Below are positions 53,705 through 61,856 of a stretch of DNA of 64,000 bases, piece after piece. Position 1 is the first letter of the stretch. The number at the start of each line of letters is the position of its first letter. The notes under the pieces were generated by a model, which saw only the letters and a list, made by a program, of their open reading frames with translations, was not told where the DNA came from and ran no database searches. The position numbers and the translations under genes are program-made. The stretch is from Calditrichota bacterium (GTDB lineage Bacteria; Calditrichota; Calditrichia; RBG-13-44-9; J042). The stretch lies in contig JAADJD010000028.1 of NCBI GenBank assembly GCA_013150955.1, positions 1 to 64,000 of the forward strand. The letters run 5' to 3'.

Positions 53705-54598
53705 TTATTTCGCATACAGTTCCCGTAAGTTGGGGTAAATCATTTTCATGGTTACCGTCAGGTAAGGATCCGGAAAATCGTCCGGCAATGGCAGAAATGG
53801 GAACGTGCTCTCGATGGCGTTCACACTACTTTCTTCCAGAGAATGATGCCCAACCTGACGCAGCACCCGCAGGTCGTGCAATTTCCCCTGACGGTCGATT
53901 TTAAATTGAACGATGGTGTAGCCGTAGATCAGTCCCAGCCGGTAATACGCCGGTGGCGCATACCAGTGCCGTTTTAACTTACGCTGAAACTCCAGCATGT
54001 AAGGAGCCCACTGCCATTTGTAGGTGCTCAGGGCGAAATCACCCACCAGTTCCGCGTCGAAGTCTTTCTGGGTAACTTCGCTTTCCCCTTCCTGGTTTTG
54101 TCGATCCTCCGCTTTGTTCTGCTCCGGTTCCCCTGTGAGCAGCGATTTGGAGAATGTGGGCGGGGGATTGTATGCCAGGATGGCTCCATCCGCATCGAAG
54201 GTTTTGAAGCGGGAAGCGGGCTCGGCTTCCTGAGATGCACGGGCGTTTAGTTGGGCATCGGCTCTGGGCGCGGGGGAGTTCGGGGTATTGGTGCGCTGTA
54301 GCGGTGCCGCGGATCGGGAAAATTCGCTGGAAATAAACGGCGTCTGCTCCGGGGCTTCCTGATTGGCATTTGGATTTTCTTTCAGCTCGTAAAACCGCTC
54401 TTCTGGAGGAACCGGTTCAGGTAGTGGGGGCTGAGGCTGTTCGAACACCAGGGTAATGGGCTGAGTCTCTTCCACCAGATTCGCCGGGGGCTCAAATGAG
54501 AAAATGTCGCCGATGGTTAAAAGTAGAATGAGGAGGATGTGCAATAAAACGGATACGATCAGCGTGTATAAAAATATTTTCCGGTCTTTGTCTTTCAT
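53705..54598 (-). CDS. TonB-like energy transducer
   Basis: A 297-residue protein with a short basic N-terminus, one membrane helix (about residues 10-30), a proline-rich stretch (FEQPQPPLPEPVPPEE, about 52-67), a long low-complexity linker rich in Glu, Asn and Ala, and a C-terminal TonB domain (about 215-297) with YGYTIVQFKIDRQGKLHDLRVL and SVNAIESTFPFLPLPDDF. It would span the periplasm and contact outer-membrane transporters. The family word TonB is used by domain order; the receptors it serves are not in this operon. The ATG at 54598 is 73 bases from the STAS stop. Confidence 0.88.
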   Translation of the reverse strand: MKDKDRKIFLYTLIVSVLLHILLILLLTIGDIFSFEPPANLVEETQPITLVFEQPQPPLPEPVPPEERFYELKENPNANQEAPEQTPFISSEFSRSAAPLQRTNTPNSPAPRADAQLNARASQEAEPASRFKTFDADGAILAYNPPPTFSKSLLTGEPEQNKAEDRQNQEGESEVTQKDFDAELVGDFALSTYKWQWAPYMLEFQRKLKRHWYAPPAYYRLGLIYGYTIVQFKIDRQGKLHDLRVLRQVGHHSLEESSVNAIESTFPFLPLPDDFPDPYLTVTMKMIYPNLRELYAK

Positions 54599-54671
54599 GA
54601 ATCCTGGTTATTAACCAATGGTTCCTGTTATTGAACGTCATTTTTACCATCAATATGGGATTTGGGTTCAC

Positions 54672-55022
54672 TCAATCCTCTTCCAGGACGCGAATGGCAT
54701 CTTCCACCGAATCGAAAACATGAAACACCCGGGTTAATTGGGCGATTCGAATCAACGACTGAATTTTGTCATTGGCATTGACCAGCAGCAGATCGCCTCC
54801 ACGAGCGTTTGCCTGGCGTTTCCCGAACAGGAAGGATCCCAGTCCGGAGCTGTCCACGTCCTTGACCTGGGACAAATCCAGAATAATATTAACCGAGCCC
54901 TCCGCCAGCTGATTGAAAAGCAATTCCTTGAGTTCGGGCGCTTTTTCCTGGTTTAGATCCTTTTCCAGAATCTTAAGAATCACCACATTGTTGCGGGTTT
55001 CTTTTTGATATTGAATACTCAT
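54672..55022 (-). CDS. STAS-domain anti-sigma factor antagonist
   Basis: A 116-residue single STAS domain of the SpoIIAA/RsbV type: SIQYQKETRNNVVILKILEKDLNQ, INIILDLSQVKDVDSSGLGSFLFGKRQ, where the Ser after VDS is the usual phosphoacceptor (near residue 59), and LTRVFHVFDSVEDAIRVL at the end. Such proteins bind anti-sigma or other kinases in a partner-switch. No kinase/phosphatase partner is seen here. The ATG at 55022 follows AAGGA; a TTG two codons before is rejected. It is the first gene of the minus-strand operon that reaches metG. Confidence 0.9.
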   Translation of the reverse strand: MSIQYQKETRNNVVILKILEKDLNQEKAPELKELLFNQLAEGSVNIILDLSQVKDVDSSGLGSFLFGKRQANARGGDLLLVNANDKIQSLIRIAQLTRVFHVFDSVEDAIRVLEED

Positions 55023-55101
55023 GAGCAATTCCTTTGGCTTCTAATGAAGTAAGATAAATTAAGGCGCAGCGGTTCAAATGTCAAAAGATTTGACAGGTAT
55101 T

Positions 55102-55322
55102 TACCCCGGATTGTGCATCCGACCACGAATGACACGAATTCACACTAAAAAATAAGCCCAGATTGCGCATTGGCCTACGAATGACACGAATGAACACCAA
55201 TAAGAATAATAAAATGCACTTGGTTCTATCTGGGTGAAAATCTGTTTTGGGAGGTATTCTGGATTTTGGGAATATGTTTTGGAATCATTCGCGTGATTTG
55301 CGGGCCATGCGTCATTGGGATT
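55102..55322 (+). repeat. Dispersed palindromic element preceded by an extra left end
   Basis: An isolated left end (TACCCCGGATTGTGCATCC, ACGAATGACACGAATTCAC, 55102-55154) is followed by a full copy (55155-55322): AGCCCAGATTGCGCATTGGC, ACGAATGACACGAATGAACA, the interior TTCTATCTGGGTGAAAATCT, and the right end ATTCGCGTGATTTGCGGG and TGCGTCATTGGG. It lies in the 333-bp gap between the STAS gene start and the sulfotransferase end; no gene is visible in the remainder. Confidence 0.85.
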
Positions 55323-55355
55323 GGTGGGGCGGAAAAAGATGTAGTTGGGTTACCG

Positions 55356-56150
55356 TCAGGGTGTCCCTTCCGGGATGAGCAGATGATGTTTCCAGAAGTC
55401 CGGACAGTCCGCCAGCGTTTGAAGGTCGTGCAACTGATATCCAAACTGGCGTACCGGGGCCTCGAAACGATAGGCAAGGTAGCGTTTGTACCACCCATTG
55501 ATGGCCTTCCACCGATCGGAATATTTGGAATTGGCGTTTTTCACCTCCTGATCCGGCTGAAACGGTGCCACCCCGATCCATTCGAAAATTCTCTGGAAGT
55601 GTTTCTCCGGTTGCAGAACAAACTGTTCGTAGTACACGATCCGGAAGTGGTTCAGGTGCACCGCGTCCTCTTTGAAGATTCGGTGAGCATGAATCCAGTG
55701 TTTGACGAGATAGGCCATCGTTTTCCAGCGGGCCCATTTTTGTGTGGCCAGGGCCACCACAATTGGATGGCGCAGGATAATCAGAAAGTAGCTGTTGGGG
55801 AAAAGCGCCTGTAAAAATCGGGTTTGGGTCAGATTTTTGGGCGATTTTTCCACCAGCACGGGCTTTTGAAGATCCCAGTATTGTCCCCATTCCTTCAGCA
55901 GTTGTTCGCGGTTCTCCGGGGTTACCAGAGAAGAATGTTCCGTCAGGTGCGCCCGGGGGTGAAAGGCGAAGCGTCCCGGCCCTCCCAGCTGGATGGCCGG
56001 CGGGAAGACAGTCTGAAGGTGCTGTCCCTCATCTTCGGGGACGCCGGTGTTCTGAAAGCCGCTGATCTCGGGGTGCTGGCGGATCCCCCGATGGAGAATG
56101 GACGTTCCGCTCCGATGCAGTCCCGCAATGAATAGAAAACGATGATCCAC
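55356..56150 (-). CDS. Sulfotransferase-family protein
   Basis: A 264-residue PAPS-dependent sulfotransferase-type protein. The 5'-phosphosulfate loop is FIAGLHRSGTSIL (residues about 6-18), and the 3'-phosphate site is present as ILRHPIVVALATQKW, with the RHP and later Ser replaced (A in place of S in the typical RxPxxxxxS). LVEKSPKNLTQTRFL contains the general helix. The acceptor is unknown; such enzymes modify surface glycans or lipids in bacteria. The GTG at 56150 (GGGATGGA upstream) begins right before the fold; a TTG at 56210 would add 20 unconserved residues. It stands alone after the ssb promoter region. Confidence 0.8.
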   Translation of the reverse strand: MDHRFLFIAGLHRSGTSILHRGIRQHPEISGFQNTGVPEDEGQHLQTVFPPAIQLGGPGRFAFHPRAHLTEHSSLVTPENREQLLKEWGQYWDLQKPVLVEKSPKNLTQTRFLQALFPNSYFLIILRHPIVVALATQKWARWKTMAYLVKHWIHAHRIFKEDAVHLNHFRIVYYEQFVLQPEKHFQRIFEWIGVAPFQPDQEVKNANSKYSDRWKAINGWYKRYLAYRFEAPVRQFGYQLHDLQTLADCPDFWKHHLLIPEGTP

Positions 56151-56348
56151 GCATCCATCCCATTTTAATTGAGTGGCCACAATTAAATAAGAAGACCGGT
56201 GGGAAAGCAACCGGAATAAATTCTGTCCGGTTCGCGCCGGGAGGGGATGCCAGCCGGCGATGGGCAGAGGAACAGGATTTTGAAGCGTGTTTTTTGTAAA
56301 ATGCCGGTTCCATTGGGGGAAGATTTTTTAAATCTGGAAATCAAAATA

Positions 56349-56379
56349 TTTGAATTTTGAAGCGGAATAATTATATTTC
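56349..56379 (+). promoter_or_regulatory. Candidate Bacteroidetes-type promoter for ssb
   Basis: TTTG at 56349-56352, a 19-base spacer, and TATATTTC at 56372-56379 match TTTG-N19-TAnnTTTG with one mismatch. The predicted start site would give a leader of about 30 bases before the ATG at 56418, which follows GGAGG. Confidence 0.5.
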
Positions 56380-56417
56380 GTCAAATCGTTTAACCCCAAA
56401 ATTTAAATGGAGGAAAC

Positions 56418-56852
56418 ATGGCTCGTGGAACGGTCAACAAGGTGATTCTTATCGGTCGTTTGGGTGCCGACCCGGAGATCCGTTATGCACCCAGTGGTGC
56501 GCCGGTGGTGAATTTTAATCTGGCCACCAATCATGTGTGGAAGGATCGGGATGGCAACATGCAGGAGGAAACGGCCTGGCATCGCATCGTTGCCTGGAAT
56601 CGCCTGGCCGAGATCGTTAAGGAGTATGCCCGAAAAGGCCATCGGCTGTACGTGGAGGGACGGATTCGCTATCGCGAGTGGGAAGATCAAAGCGGGCAGC
56701 GGCGATTTACCACGGAGATCATCGCAACGGCCATTCAATTGTTAGAGGCCGCACCGGGCAGAGAGCCAAGCACCCCGGAAGTGGAAGAACCGGGCGAATT
56801 AACCCCACCGGATGATCTGGAAACCCCGACGGATGATTCGGTTCCTTTTTAA
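56418..56852 (+). CDS. ssb: Single-stranded DNA-binding protein
   Basis: A 144-residue SSB with an N-terminal OB-fold (about residues 1-105): NKVILIGRLGADPEIRY, VVNFNLATN, WHRIVAWNRLAEIVKEYARKGHRLYVEGRIRYREWED. The tail is acidic and proline-rich and ends DDSVPF, the variant of the DDDIPF tip that recruits replication and repair proteins. It protects single-stranded DNA as a tetramer. GGAGGAAAC precedes the ATG. A beta-barrel gene follows after 90 bases on the same strand. Confidence 0.96.
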   Translation: MARGTVNKVILIGRLGADPEIRYAPSGAPVVNFNLATNHVWKDRDGNMQEETAWHRIVAWNRLAEIVKEYARKGHRLYVEGRIRYREWEDQSGQRRFTTEIIATAIQLLEAAPGREPSTPEVEEPGELTPPDDLETPTDDSVPF

Positions 56853-56942
56853 TTTGCAGAGCGGCGCATTTTTTCCCCGCCGGCAATGGAGCTTTCTTCG
56901 CCTTTCGGCGTGAAAAAAAGTGTAAGGAAAATTGAGGAAACA

Positions 56943-57587
56943 ATGATCCGCGTATTTTTAGCTCTCTGTTTGGCCTTCGGCCTTTTCACCCCGGGATGGG
57001 GACAGGTCTTTGTCGAGGACGAAAACCCACCGACCCACAACAATCAAAGTGGAATGACGGTTGTTCTTTCCATGTCGGGATTTGGATTGGGTGGATTCTA
57101 CCGCATAGCACTGCCGCATTTTATCAATGTGGGGGCAAATGCCGAGTTCTTCATCATGCGGGGCGATCGGGAATACCAATATATCGATCCCTATTACGGG
57201 TTTACTTACTCGTTCAACCGCTATAGCCAGCTGTTTTTCATCCCGGTGAACCTGGAGGTTAAAAAACGGCTGTTTGCTCACGACATTGAAGATAATTTTC
57301 GTCCTCACCTGATTTTCCAGGCAGGGGCGATTTTTGGAATTAACATTCCGGATAAACGGTACTACGAATATTTTGGTCTGGGCGATCCCAAAACCGAATA
57401 TGGCGTCACCTACAACCTGGTATTCGGGTTTGGAGTGGAGTTTATTAGTCGGGAAAATTACTTCGTGAGTATCCGTCCTCAGTACCGCTATGCCATTTTC
57501 CCCCAGGAAATTGCCTTTAAAAAGAACCACTCGGCCTTTGAAATCAACATCGAATTTGGGGTTAATTTGGGTGACAAATTAAAATAA
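56943..57587 (+). CDS. Small outer-membrane beta-barrel protein
   Basis: A 214-residue exported protein with a signal peptide (about residues 1-20, ending PGWGQ) and a string of alternating hydrophobic strands with aromatic girdles, for example VVLSMSGFGLGGFYRIALP, FFIPVNLEVKKRLF and YFVSIRPQYRYAIFP. It ends in a strand, FEINIEFGVNLGDKLK, rather than with the usual C-terminal Phe. It looks like an eight- to ten-stranded outer-membrane barrel of the OmpA-/porin-like group. No catalytic motif is seen. GAGGAAAC precedes the ATG at 56943. A small protein follows after 12 bases. Confidence 0.72.
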   Translation: MIRVFLALCLAFGLFTPGWGQVFVEDENPPTHNNQSGMTVVLSMSGFGLGGFYRIALPHFINVGANAEFFIMRGDREYQYIDPYYGFTYSFNRYSQLFFIPVNLEVKKRLFAHDIEDNFRPHLIFQAGAIFGINIPDKRYYEYFGLGDPKTEYGVTYNLVFGFGVEFISRENYFVSIRPQYRYAIFPQEIAFKKNHSAFEINIEFGVNLGDKLK

Positions 57588-57599
57588 GGGAGGTACCCC

Positions 57600-57791
57600 A
57601 TGGCTGCTTTCTTTAAGATGAATGAGAAGCAGCGTGCCCGTCATTTGAATCGGGAGATGCTTCGCAATCCCCAATTTATGCAAACCTGGAGCGTGCAGCA
57701 CATGAAAATTCTCCGACACGCTGGTCTGGGGGGTAAGAACCACACCTTCGAAAAAGGCCATGTGTACTGGAATCGAAAAGGCAGATGGTAA
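57600..57791 (+). CDS. Small basic protein of unknown function
   Basis: A 63-residue soluble protein rich in Met, His, Lys and Arg (MNEKQRARHLNREMLRNPQF; GKNHTFEKGHVYWNRKGRW). It has no signal, membrane segment or Cys. A strong GGGAGG site lies seven bases before the ATG and it is located 12 bases after a barrel gene, before a strong terminator, so it is probably expressed. I do not recognise a family; the acid-free, aromatic C-terminus suggests a nucleic acid or protein ligand, which is conjecture. Confidence 0.6.
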   Translation: MAAFFKMNEKQRARHLNREMLRNPQFMQTWSVQHMKILRHAGLGGKNHTFEKGHVYWNRKGRW

Positions 57792-57819
57792 TGCCGTTTG
57801 AGATAGATGAACGCACAAA

Positions 57820-57849
57820 GGCTCCTCTCACTGAGGAGCCTTTTCTTTT
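57820..57849 (+). terminator. Rho-independent terminator
   Basis: An 8-bp GC-rich stem (GGCTCCTC 57820-57827 with GAGGAGCC 57833-57840), a five-base loop, and TTTTCTTTT directly after it. It closes the ssb-barrel-small protein unit about 30 bases after the last stop codon. Its A-rich left side is too short to be strong for the minus strand. Confidence 0.93.
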
Positions 57850-57916
57850 ATCAAGACGCGTGGCGTTGCGGAAGCAATCGACTTTTTGCCGGTACGACAA
57901 TAGCCCGGGGGCTTTG

Positions 57917-59350
57917 TTAGAATCGAAACAGCTGGAAGATGCCCTTTTTCTTCTCGCTTTTGAGTTCGTTAATGTATTTTTCGATGACCGTTTCTTCAAT
58001 GCCGGCTTCCTCCATTAAATCGCGCAATTTTTCTGGTGCCAGATCCCGGTTGGCAATGAAGATCTGGCGGGCGATTTTCTCATCGTGTTCGATCTTTTTC
58101 CGGAGCACCTGATCTTCCAGATGGTTGGCCTTTTTTAAGTGCTCGTTCAGTCGGTTGTAGGAGTGCTGATATTTTCGGAGCTCCGGCCCGGCGTCCTTAA
58201 TCCCCTCCAGCGAATTGATCTTTCGGGAAACGTTGTTTAACGCTACCTGAAGGTGCCGCTGAAGCAGCCGGGCATATTTCAGACTTTCGGCGTAATTCTC
58301 CAGGCGTTCATTCAAATGAATGATCATTTTGAAAGTATTGAACATTTTGGAAAGTTGATTGTCGTACAGCTTGTACTGGATCACCTCCTTGTAAAACTGT
58401 ACCGCTTTTTGAATGGCCTCCGATTCGTTGATGGGAAGCTCTGGCCAGAATTTTCGTGCTTCCTGTAAAAACGCATGGTACGATTCAAAGCCGTGGTATG
58501 GAAGGTTCAGGGGATTTTTGTGCAATTTTTCGTATTCTTGCTGAAGCGTCTTACCCAGGGTGAAATAATGTTGCACCGCTGCCAGAATGGGATCCATGTG
58601 GTCGGTGATGGTGCGGTAAATTTGCTGGAATTCTTCCCAGTGGGATTGCCACAGGTTTCGGACGGCCGGCGTTTTGCCGTTTTTCACCTGTTCCTCCAGC
58701 CAGAGGTTCATGTTTTCCACGTTGTGCAGGGTATTCATCACGTGCGACTGGATCAGTTCGTGCTGTTCAAAATAGTCTTTAATCGCCTGTTCGGTGTTGT
58801 AATCCGTCTCATCTTTATTGGCCATGCGGTAAAGCCAGGAGATGCGTAAATAGATGCGCGCGATCTTTTCCGGGTTGCGGGAGTATTTTTCCGGGATCAA
58901 CTGAATGTAGGTGGCCAGAAAGTGAAGGTTGAGCTGGCTCGGGATGTCTTCCGCTGGATACTCCGTATATTGTTGCATGAAGTGCAGAAAACCCGATTGC
59001 GGTGCATGCTCCAGATATTTAGCCTTAACGTCACTGAAGGCAGCAAATTTTTGTTTTTCGGCAGGGGTCAGGAACACCCGTTTTTCATCTGTGTACATGC
59101 AGTGGGGGCAGTGCCACAGATAAAAAAAGTACAGGTTGTATTTTTCGTATTCCTTTTTTCGCCAGTGGTACTTTGCAATAAACATGTCCTCTTCCTGTCG
59201 ATCGACCACGTAGGTGTAGTCTCGCAGGTATCGGTGGACGGTTACCTTTCCGCAAATCGGGCAGCGCACTTCTTTTTCGAAGAAGGGCCGGTCGGGAAGC
59301 TCGTTTTGTTGTCCGGTATTCGCCATCGATGTTTTCACTCCTTCATTCAT
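57917..59350 (-). CDS. DUF2225 zinc-binding protein
   Basis: A 477-residue cytoplasmic protein. The N-terminal DUF2225 region has two CxxC pairs for zinc: VRCPICGKVTVHRYLRD (near residue 32) and LWHCPHCMYTDEKR (near 82). The remainder is helical and charged, with TPR-like or coiled segments (LEEQVKNGKTP, KFYKEVIQYKLYDNQ, HLKKANHLEDQVLRKKIEHDEKIARQ, about residues 380-445), ending in a Lys-rich KKGIF tail. Family function is unknown. An alternative ATG eight codons in (59326) has AAGGAG upstream. It lies on its own between a terminator and the repeat region at 59424. Confidence 0.83.
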   Translation of the reverse strand: MNEGVKTSMANTGQQNELPDRPFFEKEVRCPICGKVTVHRYLRDYTYVVDRQEEDMFIAKYHWRKKEYEKYNLYFFYLWHCPHCMYTDEKRVFLTPAEKQKFAAFSDVKAKYLEHAPQSGFLHFMQQYTEYPAEDIPSQLNLHFLATYIQLIPEKYSRNPEKIARIYLRISWLYRMANKDETDYNTEQAIKDYFEQHELIQSHVMNTLHNVENMNLWLEEQVKNGKTPAVRNLWQSHWEEFQQIYRTITDHMDPILAAVQHYFTLGKTLQQEYEKLHKNPLNLPYHGFESYHAFLQEARKFWPELPINESEAIQKAVQFYKEVIQYKLYDNQLSKMFNTFKMIIHLNERLENYAESLKYARLLQRHLQVALNNVSRKINSLEGIKDAGPELRKYQHSYNRLNEHLKKANHLEDQVLRKKIEHDEKIARQIFIANRDLAPEKLRDLMEEAGIEETVIEKYINELKSEKKKGIFQLFRF

Positions 59351-59423
59351 CTTTCAATCATCGAAACGATCGATTAAATCTATAAACCAAATTCGCAATT
59401 TTGCCGGATGGTGGACGTTCACT

Positions 59424-59669
59424 AATCCCAGATAATGCATGGATCCGCGAATCACACGAATGAATTCGAAAATAATCAACAAAATAGCGAATATATGCGG
59501 GAAAGCATTTTCACCCGGGTAGAATCAAGTGCATTTTATTATTTGTGTGAATTCGTGTCATTCGTGGTTCTAATGTATAATCCGGGTTTATTCAGATAAC
59601 ATCATGTGGGCGTGTTGTTTTTGTTCGTGTGAATTCGTGTCATTTGTAGGCTATTATATAATCCGGGTT
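59424..59669 (-). repeat. Dispersed palindromic element, reverse orientation, with extra partial copy
   Basis: A full reverse copy (59424-59588) begins TAATCCCAGATAATGCATGG and ACGAATCACACGAATGAATT, carries the same interior subtype as the copy at 32909 (AATCAACAAAATAGCGAA, GAAAGCATTTTCACCC), and ends ATTCGTGTCATTCGTGG and TGTATAATCCGGGTTT. A second end copy follows at 59589-59669 (AATTCGTGTCATTTGTAGG, then TATAATCCGGGTTA). It fills most of the 386-bp gap between two minus-strand genes. Confidence 0.85.
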
Positions 59670-59736
59670 AGTTTCCGCACTTTTCCCCGGTACAAATTGA
59701 CCAATGACCGGTCTGGGGTTATTGAGGGATGGAGGT

Positions 59737-61662
59737 TCATTGACCGGTTTTGTCTGGATGGGGTTTTAGCCGGAGGTACAGGCGGATGTCGGTGACCCGG
59801 TTTTGCGGAATGGTGTCCCAGTTACTTCCCAGGGTGGATCGATCGGGGTAAAAGCGCTGGCTGATTTTCAGAAACAGATCGACGGATGAGCGCCAGCGGT
59901 ATTTAAGGCGGATGAACCAGCGGTAGCCTCGATCGTTCCATAGCGACACCTGAAAATTGTCCGGCAAGTCCGGTTCGTATTCATACATCCTCAGCGAGTA
60001 ATCCGGAATCTGGAATTGCGTCCACCGAAAGTCGACCTGAAAGCGCTGATCAACACGGTACGTGAGCTGGTGGTAAAGGGAAAATCCGTACGATAGTAAA
60101 AAGCGTCCCTGGCTCCACAACCGGGTAATTTCCAGCCGCTGGCGAAGGCGAAAGCGCTTCCCGGGATGGAATCGCCATTGCAGACGAAATTCATGCCGCA
60201 TGGTGCGGGCAAGATCTGGCCGTTGTTTCCGTGTCCATCGCAGTAATAATTCGGTGGCGGATCCTCGAACCGTCCCCTGCAGCTGGAGGCTCTTTCGGTA
60301 AGCGGGAAAGGTATCGGCCTGTCGCACGGGACGATGGACGTGATAATAGCCGCTCAGGGATACGTTTTCTGCCGGTTGCCAGCCCGCCTGCAGAAAGTAA
60401 CCCACGCGGTTGCCGGGGGATCGGGTCATTTCCCCGAATTCCCGGCCGTGAAACGCCCAGAATTCCGGGTGACTGTAATACACCACCAGGCCGTATCGAA
60501 ATCCCCGCTGCTGAAGAAAGAACAGTTGCCGGGTGGCCGGGTATCGTCCGCTCAACAGCGCCACCTCTCCATTCCATCCGGCTGCCGCACTTCCCAGTCG
60601 ATGAGCCAGAGTGGCGTACGTCCATCGTGAAGATGCTGCCGCCCACTCCCGCTCCACGGGGTGGGAATAATGAACGATTACCAGGGTGGTAAGAAATTCC
60701 CACTGGGTGCCGGAAAGTTGCCAGCCGCTGCCCGCAATCGTTTCCTTGAAATTCCTGTGGCCAGCCTGTTCTGCCGGTGTGCGGTGCAGTCCCGTGTTCA
60801 CAATGCGCTGGATGCGACTGGAATCTGCAGAGAAGATGCCGTCCCTCGCCATTCGGGAGAAAAACAGCAGCAACGTACCCCGGCCAGGCTCCAGCTGCAG
60901 AAGACCACCCCTCAGAAACGCCCATTCATTCACCGAAAATTTTGGAGACCCGTCCAGGTGGGATTGGCGGAACAAATACGGGCTATCTGCATAAAGCGGC
61001 TGTCCATACGCCCGGTTTATGACCAGACCCTGTCCCAGCTGGAGGTTGTAATCGCCCATGAATACCTGCCATCCTTTCGCCGGTGGCCGGTAGCGGATGG
61101 CAAAGGAACCGAAGTCGAACCAGTTGGCCTCACCGGGATCCTTTTCCCACACCAGGTGCAATTGCCAGGCATCTGACCATTGCATCCGGAATTTGTGAAA
61201 GAGGTAAAACGGCGTTCCCGAATACCGCTTTTCGGCATAGCCCCGGGCCAGTGGAAGGCGCTGCCGCCATTGCAGACGGTACTCCCACTGTGCCCGGGCG
61301 GAATGCGGATGCGTCCGGAGAAACGGTTTCAGCAGGTTGAACAGGTCTGGTGTTAACCCGGGAATGGCGATCAGTTCTTCCAGGCGGTCAATTTTTCCGC
61401 GCGATTTTCGGTATGCAAGAATGGCCTGTGCGGTTTGCCGATCCAGAAACGGGATGCGCAGCAGATCGGCCAGACGGGCCGTGTTTACGTGAATGGGTTG
61501 ATCCGCCAGCTCCTGCAGCCGGATGAGCAAATCGGATTGGACGACCGTTTCGCTCTGGAAACTTTCCAGAAACAGTTCCAGATCCAGCGTGTCCCGGGCC
61601 AGTCCGCATCTGCTAAACAGGATCCAGAAAACGGCCATAAAAATGGCGCTTCGATGAACCAT
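59737..61662 (-). CDS. Outer-membrane barrel with N-terminal ComEA-like helix-hairpin-helix domain
   Basis: A 641-residue exported protein. A signal peptide (about residues 1-22) is followed by a tandem helix-hairpin-helix (about residues 57-117): IHVNTARLADLLRIPFLDRQTAQAILAYRKSRG and LEELIAIPGLTPDLFNLLKPFL, the pattern of ComEA-type DNA-binding domains. The rest (about 130-640) is a series of aromatic-rich amphipathic strands (FMGDYNLQLGQGLVINRAYG; FRLQWRFHPGKRFRLRQRLEI; VDFRWTQFQIPDYSLRMYEYEP), consistent with a large outer-membrane barrel. Such proteins are known in FCB bacteria without assigned function. The ATG at 61662 begins the signal peptide; a 42-residue extension is rejected. It is divergent to a second barrel gene. 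Confidence 0.72.
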   Translation of the reverse strand: MVHRSAIFMAVFWILFSRCGLARDTLDLELFLESFQSETVVQSDLLIRLQELADQPIHVNTARLADLLRIPFLDRQTAQAILAYRKSRGKIDRLEELIAIPGLTPDLFNLLKPFLRTHPHSARAQWEYRLQWRQRLPLARGYAEKRYSGTPFYLFHKFRMQWSDAWQLHLVWEKDPGEANWFDFGSFAIRYRPPAKGWQVFMGDYNLQLGQGLVINRAYGQPLYADSPYLFRQSHLDGSPKFSVNEWAFLRGGLLQLEPGRGTLLLFFSRMARDGIFSADSSRIQRIVNTGLHRTPAEQAGHRNFKETIAGSGWQLSGTQWEFLTTLVIVHYSHPVEREWAAASSRWTYATLAHRLGSAAAGWNGEVALLSGRYPATRQLFFLQQRGFRYGLVVYYSHPEFWAFHGREFGEMTRSPGNRVGYFLQAGWQPAENVSLSGYYHVHRPVRQADTFPAYRKSLQLQGTVRGSATELLLRWTRKQRPDLARTMRHEFRLQWRFHPGKRFRLRQRLEITRLWSQGRFLLSYGFSLYHQLTYRVDQRFQVDFRWTQFQIPDYSLRMYEYEPDLPDNFQVSLWNDRGYRWFIRLKYRWRSSVDLFLKISQRFYPDRSTLGSNWDTIPQNRVTDIRLYLRLKPHPDKTGQ

Positions 61663-61841
61663 GGATATCCCACGGATTTGATCTGCATCCGGGCTCAATC
61701 CAGAGCACCATACTTCCCTGATGTTTATGAGAGAACCTGCTGTGAAGAGGTGACTACACAATTTAGGGAAAATCCCGCAATTGGACAAGCGGTGCCGGAG
61801 GCTTTTTCGGAAAGAGGTGGTAATTTCCGCTGCCCCCTGCC

Positions 61842-61849
61842 TATATTTG
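61842..61849 (+). promoter_or_regulatory. Candidate TAnnTTTG promoter box, leaderless arrangement
   Basis: TATATTTG matches the -7 box TAnnTTTG exactly. It is only seven bases before the ATG at 61857, so transcription would begin at or next to the start codon. No TTTG occurs 19 bases upstream, so support is partial. Confidence 0.35.
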
Positions 61850-61856
61850 AAAAATC

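Noticed and set aside
17615-59669. The dispersed repeats as CRISPR arrays
   Set aside because: The copies are kilobases apart, palindromic and lack regular unique spacers; no cas gene is present.
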